Both the position numbers and the translations under genes were made by a program. Shown one piece after another: positions 1-7,476 of a stretch of 64,000 nucleotides of DNA. The notes under the pieces were generated by a model, which was not told the DNA's origin, did no database searches, and was given only the letters and a program-made list of their open reading frames with translations. The stretch lies in assembly GCF_028736115.1 (NCBI RefSeq), contig NZ_CP117877.1:930001-994000 (forward strand). The letters are read 5' to 3'. How positions within the stretch are numbered: the first letter of the stretch is position 1; the number at the start of each line of letters is the position of its first letter. The stretch comes from Mucilaginibacter sp. KACC 22063 (GTDB lineage Bacteria > Bacteroidota > Bacteroidia > Sphingobacteriales > Sphingobacteriaceae).

Positions 1-719
1 TGATGAAGATCCTTCATAAACCAGGAGGCGAATATTGGATCACTGCAGGTTTAACTACCGAAGCTATTTTGTTTTTTATTTTGGGTTTTCAACGCGAAAA
101 CGAAGAAGTGGACTGGACAAAGGCTTATCCTGAATTAGATCCCGCTTATACTGGCGGACCAGTTGTACGTTCACAGCCGCAGCAGGTTTCAACCGGCCAT
201 ACCGCGGCATTAGATAAGATGCTTGCTGATGCCAACATCAGCCCTGATCTGATCGGTAAATTAGGCGACGGCCTTAGAACTTTTGGTGATAAGGTTGCTA
301 ACATTTCTACCGTTGCTGATGCAGGCGCTGCTACTAACGAGTTTGCAAGCAAATTAAAATCAGCAGGCGCAAGCTATGATAACCTGAGTGCTGCTTTTGC
401 TAAAGCTACTGCTAACATCAACGAAATGGCAAGCACCAATGTTGATTCAAAAGCTTACCATGAGCAGGTAAATAACCTGGCTAAAAATCTTTCTGCATTA
501 AATGCAGTATATGAGCTTGAGTTGCAAGATTCAAGCGCACATCTGAAGGCCATGAATAAATTTTATTCAAGCTTGTCTTCAACCATGCAAAACTTTAATG
601 AGTCATTAGACGACAGCAAACAGTTTAAAGAAGAAGTGGGCCGTTTATCTAAAAACCTTGCTTCATTAAATGCGATCTATGGTAACATGCTATCAGCAAT
701 GAACCAGCCGCGTGCTTAA
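1..719 (+). CDS. gldL: GldL, T9SS/gliding motor subunit (5' partial)
   Basis: Inner-membrane subunit of the proton-driven GldL/GldM motor that powers type IX secretion and gliding (established for this family). The reading frame is open at the window edge. The first visible ATG (3) lies inside the conserved LxKIxHxPGG stretch, so the true start and the first membrane helix are upstream. The second helix is visible (about residues 11-29 of the visible part) and holds a Glu in GLTTEAILFF that matches the conserved proton-pathway Glu of GldL/PorL. It is followed by the family's WTKAYPELDP segment and a long Ala/Asn/Ser-rich helical tail with repeated NLAKNLSALNA-type units. gldM follows after 44 nt, as in the usual gldKLMN operon; gldK is expected just upstream. 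Identification is secure; only the N terminus is missing. Confidence 0.95.
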   Translation, partial: MKILHKPGGEYWITAGLTTEAILFFILGFQRENEEVDWTKAYPELDPAYTGGPVVRSQPQQVSTGHTAALDKMLADANISPDLIGKLGDGLRTFGDKVANISTVADAGAATNEFASKLKSAGASYDNLSAAFAKATANINEMASTNVDSKAYHEQVNNLAKNLSALNAVYELELQDSSAHLKAMNKFYSSLSSTMQNFNESLDDSKQFKEEVGRLSKNLASLNAIYGNMLSAMNQPRA

Positions 720-763
720 TTAACTGAATTGTTTACTGATCAATTTAAATTAAGATATAAATA

Positions 764-2296
764 ATGGCTGGAGGTAAAGAAACCCCAAGGCAGCGAATGA
801 TGGGTATCCTGTACCTGGTATTGTTAGGCTTAGTGGCCTTACAAATACCGGATAGTTTACTGGATGCCTTTAAAAATATCACAGACAGTCTTTCGCAATC
901 AAAATCAAATGTGCAGAACGGCATTGCTAACACATTTGAAGCCTTCGAAAAAACTAAGTTAAAGGATGAGCCTGAAAGGGCAAAAGAGCCTTATGCTAAA
1001 GCAAAACAGGCAAGCCAGATTGCTGACGACTTTAATAATTACGTTGAAAAAATCAAGAACGATCTGATTACTGAAACAGGCGGTATTGACGAACAAACGC
1101 ATGACTACAAAGGCCGGGCAGATCAGGACGTGTCAGCACGTGAGTTGGTTGGCAAGAAAGTAGCCACTCAGCTTCGTAAAAAAGTTGATGTTACCCGCGA
1201 AGCTTTAATCAATTTGCTTGATGCTAAAGATAAAACAACCACTAACGTAGCGCTTGCTGTACAGGACCCGCCTAAAAGCGGTATTGCCAGCAAAAGCTGG
1301 GAAGAAGCTACTTTTGGCGAAGGTATCCCGATGGGCGCTTCTATTACTGCTTTAACAAAATTACAGGCTGATGCTCGCAATGCAGAAAGCGAAGTTGTAA
1401 AACGTATTTTAGGTAAAGTAGACCAGGCACAGGTTAATTTGGATAAATTTAGTGCTGTTGCTGTGGCGCCAAGCAGCTATGTTATCGCTGGTCAGCCTTA
1501 CACTGCACAGGTTTTCTTAACCGCGTATGATTCTAAATCTAATCCGTCCATTTCGGTTAATGGTTCGTCATTACCAGTTAAAGAAGGACAAGGTTTATAT
1601 TCTGTTGGTACAGGAAAAGAAGGCGTATATACATGGATCGGTCAGATTACCGTTAAACAAGCTGACGGTACCACTAAAACATATCATACTTCGCCTCAAA
1701 CTTATCAGGTAGCTAAGCCATCGGCTGTGGTATCGCCTGATAAAATGAATGTGCTTTACATTGGTGTACCAAATCCTATATCAGTTTCGGCACCGGGTAT
1801 TGCTAAAGAGAAATTAAAAGTATCTATTTCAGGAGGATCGTTAAGCGGTTCAGGAGGGCACTATACGGCTAACGTAAGTTCTGCAGGTACAGCTAAAGTA
1901 ACTGTATCGGGTGAGCTTGCACCAGGTAAAACACAGGTTTTAGGTACTACGGAGTTCCGTGTTAAACGTATCCCCGATCCTAAAGCACAGTTTGCAGGTA
2001 AAAGCAGTGGTTCTGTTGCTGCAGGTAACCTAAAGGCACAGGACAAGGTTTTTGCAAGACTTGAGAATTTTGATTTCGACGCTAAATTTAATGTAACCCA
2101 CTTTAGTATGTGGGTATTTAAACCGCGTCAGGACCCTATTCAGTTGACAACCTCAGGATCAGAGCTGAGCAGTGCTATGCGTTCGGCATTGGCATCAATT
2201 GGCCCGGGTACCAAAGTATTTTTTACAAATATTGTAGCTGTAGGCCCCGATGGCACACAGCGCGGACTTGATGATATTGTACTAAGCGCAAATTAA
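764..2296 (+). CDS. gldM: GldM, T9SS/gliding motor periplasmic shaft
   Basis: GldM (PorM in Porphyromonas) pairs with GldL in the motor and spans the periplasm to the GldK/GldN ring. The N terminus MAGGKETPRQRMMG is family-typical and is followed by one membrane helix (about residues 12-28, ILYLVLLGLVALQIP). Next comes a coiled/helical region and then beta-rich periplasmic domains; the IAGQPYTAQVFLTAYDSKSNP segment (about residue 245) is typical of the central domains. The length of 510 aa is normal for GldM. The ATG at 764 is supported by the match to the conserved N terminus. gldN begins 4 nt after the stop, so the two are almost certainly cotranscribed. No defects seen. Confidence 0.97.
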   Translation: MAGGKETPRQRMMGILYLVLLGLVALQIPDSLLDAFKNITDSLSQSKSNVQNGIANTFEAFEKTKLKDEPERAKEPYAKAKQASQIADDFNNYVEKIKNDLITETGGIDEQTHDYKGRADQDVSARELVGKKVATQLRKKVDVTREALINLLDAKDKTTTNVALAVQDPPKSGIASKSWEEATFGEGIPMGASITALTKLQADARNAESEVVKRILGKVDQAQVNLDKFSAVAVAPSSYVIAGQPYTAQVFLTAYDSKSNPSISVNGSSLPVKEGQGLYSVGTGKEGVYTWIGQITVKQADGTTKTYHTSPQTYQVAKPSAVVSPDKMNVLYIGVPNPISVSAPGIAKEKLKVSISGGSLSGSGGHYTANVSSAGTAKVTVSGELAPGKTQVLGTTEFRVKRIPDPKAQFAGKSSGSVAAGNLKAQDKVFARLENFDFDAKFNVTHFSMWVFKPRQDPIQLTTSGSELSSAMRSALASIGPGTKVFFTNIVAVGPDGTQRGLDDIVLSAN

Positions 2297-2300
2297 GCAT

Positions 2301-3281
2301 ATGAAGAAGATTATAGTTGTTGTTTTTTGCTTGTTGGCTGTAAGTAGTTCTTTTGCACAAAAGAAAAAACGTACCACCACAAAAAGGCGTACCCCCGCTA
2401 AGAAAACTGCACCTGCAAGCGTGCAGCCGCAAAATGTAGCCGCCCAAAGTACTACCATGAGTACGCAGCCAATGGCAGATACTTCAAAAAAGGCTGCAAT
2501 GAAACCTTTTGAACGCCCACTCGACGGTTATTTCAAAAAGACGAATATCATCAACGCAAGAGTTGCCCCTATGGCCAACCTTCGCGAATCTGATGTGATG
2601 TTTGAGAAACGTGTTTGGCGCGAAGTGGATACCCGCGAAAAAATGAACAGGTATATGTCTTCTCCTAAGGCAGCGCTGATTACTATTTTAGTTGATGCTA
2701 TTGCCAACGGCGAATTAACAGCTTACGACCCGACCCCAACAAAAGATGACATAAACGGAGATGCTTTCGGTCATCCGCTTACTCCAGGCCAGGCTAAAGC
2801 CCGTTTGGCTGATAGCGTTGTAATTGATAAAATTGATAAAAACACAGGCGAGAAAGTTGGTTCTGCATTGCAGGCCGGCGAGTTTAATCCGGATAGCGTT
2901 GTGAAGTTCCGTATTAAAGAAGACTGGATTTTCGACAAACAGCGTTCAGTATTTGAACCACGCATCATCGGTATTGCACCAATGATGAAACCAAAAGTTG
3001 GTGGCGCTGATGCAGATTATATTCCAATCTTCTGGGTGTATTTCCCTGAAGCACGCCAGGTGTTAGCTACTAAGGAAGTTGTAAACCGTAACAACGATGC
3101 AACCGGCTTAAGCTACGACGACGTGTTTATGAAACGTCTTTTCTCAAGCTACATCGTTAAGGTGTCTAACGAGAAAGACGAACGTATTAAAGACTACGCT
3201 CAAGGTATTGATAAACTTTACGAGTCTGAAAGAGTGAAGAAGTCCCTGATGGATTGGGAGCTTAACTTATGGCAGTACTAA
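2301..3281 (+). CDS. gldN: GldN, T9SS ring component
   Basis: GldN/PorN forms the periplasmic ring with the lipoprotein GldK and contacts GldM. The 326-aa product has a clear signal peptide (residues 1 to about 19, ending SSSFAQ), a basic low-complexity stretch (KKKRTTTKRRTPAKK), then the GldN domain with the characteristic features LDGYFKKTNIINARVAP, VMFEKRVWREVDTREKMN and, near the C terminus, the region around FWVYFPEARQVLATKEV. It is the last gene of the gldLMN run; a hairpin terminator follows at once and the next gene (uvrC) is convergent. The ATG 4 nt after gldM is the only sensible start. Confidence 0.96.
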   Translation: MKKIIVVVFCLLAVSSSFAQKKKRTTTKRRTPAKKTAPASVQPQNVAAQSTTMSTQPMADTSKKAAMKPFERPLDGYFKKTNIINARVAPMANLRESDVMFEKRVWREVDTREKMNRYMSSPKAALITILVDAIANGELTAYDPTPTKDDINGDAFGHPLTPGQAKARLADSVVIDKIDKNTGEKVGSALQAGEFNPDSVVKFRIKEDWIFDKQRSVFEPRIIGIAPMMKPKVGGADADYIPIFWVYFPEARQVLATKEVVNRNNDATGLSYDDVFMKRLFSSYIVKVSNEKDERIKDYAQGIDKLYESERVKKSLMDWELNLWQY

Positions 3282-3300
3282 GAGATAAGTAACAATATTA

Positions 3301-3337
3301 AATACCCCGGAAGCTTAGCTTGCCGGGGTATTTTTTT
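3301..3337. terminator. Terminator of gldN, overlapping the 3' end of uvrC
   Basis: A 10-bp perfect stem (AATACCCCGG, 3301-3310, with CCGGGGTATT, 3323-3332) is followed by a run of T on the + strand (to 3337), a canonical intrinsic terminator for gldN. The loop and distal arm lie inside the last codons and stop of the convergent uvrC gene (TAA read from 3317-3315). On the minus strand the T-run is weaker. Confidence 0.85.
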
Positions 3338-5123
3338 GCGCAAAATATTGGTGAACCGCATTGGCCTGCTTAAGATTTACTACTTCCTGCAATTCGCTGA
3401 GCGATGCTTCGCGGATCTTTTTAACAGACTTGAAATATTTTAAGAGCTTCTCTGAGGTTGTTTTGCCGATACCCGCTATCAGTTCAAGCTCGGTTACTAA
3501 TGTGCCTTTATCGCGTTTTTTACGGTGAGCTGTAATACCAAAGCGGTGTGCCTCATCACGTAATTGCTGGATGATTTTCAGCGTTTCTGATTTCTTATCT
3601 AAATAGAGCGGATACTGGTCGCCCGGATAGTAAAGCTCTTCCAAGCGTTTGGCAATGCCAATAACGGTTACCTGCTTATCAATACCTAACAGGCGTAAGC
3701 TTTTTAATGCTGAAGACAGTTGCCCTTTGCCACCGTCAATAATAATTAACTGCGGCAAATCCTGTCCTTCTTCTAACATACGGCGGTAGCGGCGGTGTAC
3801 CGCTTCTTCCATGGTGGCAAAATCATTAGGGCCTTCTACGGTTTTAACATTGAAAAAGCGGTAATCCTTTTTTGATGGCTTGGCATCCCTGAACACCACT
3901 ATAGCCGAAACCGGGTACTTACCTTGGAAGTTAGAGTTATCAAAACACTCGATGTGTTTAGGAAGCTGGTTCATGCGCAGGTCTTTCATCATCTGCGTAA
4001 GCAAGCGTTCTGTCTTCACATCCGGGTTCAGCTTTTCGTACTGTTCTATCTTTTCTCTTTTGAAGAAGGAAACGTTCTTGGCAGATAGATCAAGCAGTTT
4101 CTTTTTCTCTCCTAATTTGGGGACGGTAAACCTGATTGATGAATCTTCCAGGTCAATATCAAACGGAACAATGATCTCTTTGGATGTGCTGTTGTAGCGG
4201 CTCCTGAATTCGGTGATGGCGAGGGTAAGCAGTTCTTCGTCGCTTTCATCAAGGCGTTTCTTTAACTCAATGGTTTGCGTTTGGATAATGGTGCCATTCA
4301 TTACCTTCAGGTAATTTACAAAGGCATATTTTTCCTCTGAAGCTATACTGAACACATCCACTTCGGTGATGGAAGAATTAACCACTGTTGATTTGCTCTG
4401 GTAGTTCTCTAAAAGGTCGAACTTTCGTTTCAACTTATGCGCCAGTTCAAAATCAAGGTTCATGGCCGCTTGATCCATCTCTGCTTTAAGGCTTTTGATT
4501 ACCGCGCCGGTTTTGCCGTTGAGTATATCCTTAATCTCGTCCAGATTATGTTCATAATCTTCCAACGACTGGTAGTTCTGGCAAGGGCCTTTGCAATTGC
4601 CTAACTGATATTCGAGGCAAACTTTGAACTTACCTGCGTCGATATTTTGTTTAGTTAACGCAAGATTACAAGTGCGCAGGGGATAAGTTTCCCTTATCAG
4701 ACCCAAAATGGTGTGCATCATACTTACAGATGCATAAGGGCCAAGGTATTTAGAACCGTCTTTTACAATACGGCGTGTCCAGAATATGCGTGGAAAAGGC
4801 TCGTTTTTGATGATAATCCAGGGATAGGTCTTATCATCTTTCAGCATCACGTTGTAACGTGGCTGATGCTTTTTGATCATGCTGTTTTCCAGCAGCCAGG
4901 CATCGACCTCGGTATCAACAATGGTAAAAGTGATCTTTCGTATTTTAGATACTAAAACCCTTGTTTTAGCATTTACATTAAGATCCTTAACAAAGTAAGA
5001 CGATACGCGGTTGCGCAGATCTTTCGCTTTGCCAATATAGATCAGCTCGTTGTTTTCATCCCAATATTGGTAAACACCGGGCTTGTGTGGTATTTGTTTT
5101 AACGCTTCCCTGTAATCAAACAT
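3315..5123 (-). CDS. uvrC: UvrC, excinuclease ABC subunit C
   Basis: Nucleotide-excision-repair endonuclease that cuts on both sides of the lesion with UvrAB. Domains in order: GIY-YIG nuclease (about residues 13-95; KPGVYQYWDENNELIYIGKAKDLRNR-type start), the four-Cys segment RTCNLAL...KVCLEYQLGNCKGPCQ (about residues 155-185; Fe-S ligands in E. coli UvrC), a UVR motif (about 200-240), the RNase H-like 3'-side nuclease domain (ECFDNSN, IDGGKGQL, EAHRFGITAHRKKR) and a C-terminal helix-hairpin-helix (LIAGIGKTTSEKLLKYF). The ATG at 5123 (MFDYREAL) is chosen over an in-frame TTG at 5135; it gives 602 aa, normal for UvrC. The 3' end is shared with the gldN terminator. Confidence 0.96.
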   Translation of the reverse strand: MFDYREALKQIPHKPGVYQYWDENNELIYIGKAKDLRNRVSSYFVKDLNVNAKTRVLVSKIRKITFTIVDTEVDAWLLENSMIKKHQPRYNVMLKDDKTYPWIIIKNEPFPRIFWTRRIVKDGSKYLGPYASVSMMHTILGLIRETYPLRTCNLALTKQNIDAGKFKVCLEYQLGNCKGPCQNYQSLEDYEHNLDEIKDILNGKTGAVIKSLKAEMDQAAMNLDFELAHKLKRKFDLLENYQSKSTVVNSSITEVDVFSIASEEKYAFVNYLKVMNGTIIQTQTIELKKRLDESDEELLTLAITEFRSRYNSTSKEIIVPFDIDLEDSSIRFTVPKLGEKKKLLDLSAKNVSFFKREKIEQYEKLNPDVKTERLLTQMMKDLRMNQLPKHIECFDNSNFQGKYPVSAIVVFRDAKPSKKDYRFFNVKTVEGPNDFATMEEAVHRRYRRMLEEGQDLPQLIIIDGGKGQLSSALKSLRLLGIDKQVTVIGIAKRLEELYYPGDQYPLYLDKKSETLKIIQQLRDEAHRFGITAHRKKRDKGTLVTELELIAGIGKTTSEKLLKYFKSVKKIREASLSELQEVVNLKQANAVHQYFAQKNTPAS

Positions 5124-5136
5124 TGCCTCTTCCAAC

Positions 5137-5155
5137 CCTCTCCAGAAGAGAGGGC
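5137..5155. repeat. Small hairpin upstream of uvrC
   Basis: CCTCTC and GAGAGG arms around CAGAA form a short GC-rich hairpin in the uvrC leader, between uvrC and the PBP1A gene. It resembles short CCCTCTC/GAGAGGG intergenic palindromes that I recall from Sphingobacteriaceae genomes. It could equally be the PBP1A transcript's terminator region, but there is no T-run. Function is unknown. Confidence 0.4.
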
Positions 5156-5228
5156 TTTAAATAAAACTCGGATAAGATAGTTGTGTTCATGAAAATTTCA
5201 ATTCACAGCCTTTATTAATAAGGGCATC

Positions 5229-7475
5229 CTAAAATCCTAATTTTTTATCCACCTCATCTGTTCCCTGCTGTTGCTGGTTATACTGGTTACAATCAAGCAC
5301 TGTAGTTACACCGTTTGCAGGCGGCGCAAAATCAATGTTCTTTTTGTAACCCAGACCAGTGTTAGCATAAATCTTTTTCATGTATATCGCAAAGATGGGT
5401 AACGCCGTATTGGCACCTTCACCCAAACGTGTACTGCGGAAATGTATGTCACGATCTTCGCAGCCAGTCCATACACCGGTTACCAGTTGTGGTGTAATAC
5501 CAATAAACCAACCGTCCGAGTTATCATTTGTTGTACCTGTTTTACCACCTATCGGGTTATGTAAGCCGTACTTGTAACCCATACGCGCACCTGTACCTTC
5601 CTGTACTACACCTTTTAACATGTAGGTCATTACATAAGCAGCTTGTTCTTCCATAGCCTGTACAACACGCGGTTTGTTTTCGTAAAGTACGTTGCCATTC
5701 TTATCTTCTATACGTAGCAAATATGTCGGTTCTGTCCACAAGCCACGGTTTGCAAATACGCTGTAAGCGCCGGTCATGTCAAATACCGAGGCATTAAACG
5801 TACCTAAACAAATAGAAGGTACTTCTGGTACCGGTGAAGTAATACCCATCTTTTTAATCAAGGTAACAACGGGGCCCGGTGTAACTTCTTTCATAATGTG
5901 TGCCGTAATCCAGTTCTGTGAATGTGCCAGTGCCGAACGCAGTGTTAGCATCCCCGGAATGGTTTCGCTTGGGGACGAACGCGGGCACCATGGCGGGCTA
6001 CCCGGAACGGTAATAGTATCAGGCACATTATTAACCTGCATACATGGCGAATAGCCATTTGCTATGGCGACTGCATAAGTAAACGGTTTGGCTGTTGAAC
6101 CCACCTGGCGTGTACCCATGCGCACCTGGTCATATTTAAAGTGTTTAAAATCTATACCACCTACCCATGCTTTTATATTTCCTGTTGTAGGGTCCATGCT
6201 CATTACCGCGTTACGCAAGGTAAACTTGCTGTAAACGATGGAATCAATAGGCCTCATGGTAGTGTCAATTACGCCATGCCATGTAAATAGCTCAAGCGAT
6301 GCCGGGGTGTTAAAATCCTCACGAATTTCATCATCTGATTTGCCTTGCAGTTTTAATGCACGGTAACGGTCAGAACGTTTCATGCCCTGATCAATCAGCA
6401 AATTATAATTCTGAATGGTTTTGCGAAGATTATATCCTTTCCAGTGATCGTTAAATTGAGCTTGCAGCTGTTTCATGTACTCACGCTGAGCTTGCTCGGC
6501 GTATTGCTGCATATCGTAATTAATGGTAGTGTAAATCCGAAGTCCGTCACGGTCTAAGTCCCAAGGGGTACCATCAGGTTTGCTGATTGACTTCTCTTCA
6601 AATATCTTCTGAATATCTTTCTTTAGCACCTGGCGGAAATAAGTGGCAAGTCCCTCGGTATGATCGGTAGGGTGGAAGTTGATACCAAGTGGCTTGGCTT
6701 TATATTCCTCGTACTGGCCATCAGTAATGAAACCTTCTTCCTTCATGCGGTAAAGTACAAAGTTGCGGCCTGTTGTGGCATTGTCCGGGTGTCGTACAGG
6801 ATTGTATAAACTTGGTGCATTCACCATACGTACCAGCAATGCTGCCTGATCAGGTGTAAGGTCTGATGGTGATTTATGAAAATAAGTATTTGCAGCAGAG
6901 CTGATTCCAAAAGTATTATAAGCACCAAAATCCACTGTATTTAAATACATGGTAAGGATCTCTTCTTTAGTATAGTTACGTTCTATACGTACAGCGATGA
7001 TCCACTCTTGTAATTTTTGAATGATACGTTTAACCGGGTTGTGCGAGCGTTCGCGACCAGAGAACAGGTTAAGCGCTAATTGCTGTGTGATCGTACTGCC
7101 ACCTTGTTTATGCCCGATCAGGTTATAAAAAACAATAGTGAAAGTACGTCCAAAATCAATACCCGAATGCTGGAAAAAACGGTTATCCTCGGTTGCAACA
7201 AGCGCATGGATCACGTTTGGTGAGATCTGGCTGTAGGTTACATTTGAACGGTTCTGCACGTAATATTTTCCAAGTACCTGCTTGTCTTCTGAAAAAATTT
7301 CAGAAGCAAGGTTGCTTTTCGGATTTTCCAGGTCGCGGAAAGACGGTAAGGCACCGAATAAGCCAAAATTGATACACAGCAGCAGCAGTACAAAGAAACT
7401 GAAGCAGCCAATTATAAAACCCCACAGGTTACGGTTATAGCGTTTAATTTCCTGGGGTGTTAGTTTTACGAACAT
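5229..7475 (-). CDS. PBP1A-type bifunctional penicillin-binding protein
   Basis: Class A penicillin-binding protein that polymerises and cross-links peptidoglycan. 748 aa. It has a cytoplasmic start, one membrane anchor (about residues 19-40), a GT51 glycosyltransferase domain with the catalytic-Glu motif ATEDNRFFQHSGIDF and the GGSTITQQLALNLF motif, then a transpeptidase domain with the active-site serine in GSTAKPFTYA (SxxK), SQN (SxN) and GGKTGTT (KTG). All three penicillin-binding motifs are intact. The ATG at 7475 lies 1 nt after the stop of the PorW-like gene, so the two are translationally close and cotranscribed. mrcA/ponA would be the usual name; I leave the symbol open because several class A paralogues exist in this phylum. 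Confidence 0.93.
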   Translation of the reverse strand: MFVKLTPQEIKRYNRNLWGFIIGCFSFFVLLLLCINFGLFGALPSFRDLENPKSNLASEIFSEDKQVLGKYYVQNRSNVTYSQISPNVIHALVATEDNRFFQHSGIDFGRTFTIVFYNLIGHKQGGSTITQQLALNLFSGRERSHNPVKRIIQKLQEWIIAVRIERNYTKEEILTMYLNTVDFGAYNTFGISSAANTYFHKSPSDLTPDQAALLVRMVNAPSLYNPVRHPDNATTGRNFVLYRMKEEGFITDGQYEEYKAKPLGINFHPTDHTEGLATYFRQVLKKDIQKIFEEKSISKPDGTPWDLDRDGLRIYTTINYDMQQYAEQAQREYMKQLQAQFNDHWKGYNLRKTIQNYNLLIDQGMKRSDRYRALKLQGKSDDEIREDFNTPASLELFTWHGVIDTTMRPIDSIVYSKFTLRNAVMSMDPTTGNIKAWVGGIDFKHFKYDQVRMGTRQVGSTAKPFTYAVAIANGYSPCMQVNNVPDTITVPGSPPWCPRSSPSETIPGMLTLRSALAHSQNWITAHIMKEVTPGPVVTLIKKMGITSPVPEVPSICLGTFNASVFDMTGAYSVFANRGLWTEPTYLLRIEDKNGNVLYENKPRVVQAMEEQAAYVMTYMLKGVVQEGTGARMGYKYGLHNPIGGKTGTTNDNSDGWFIGITPQLVTGVWTGCEDRDIHFRSTRLGEGANTALPIFAIYMKKIYANTGLGYKKNIDFAPPANGVTTVLDCNQYNQQQQGTDEVDKKLGF

Positions 7476-7476
7476 C

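Noticed and set aside
5124..5135. Upstream TTG start for uvrC
   Set aside because: It adds only four residues (MEEA) before an ATG that gives the normal family N terminus.
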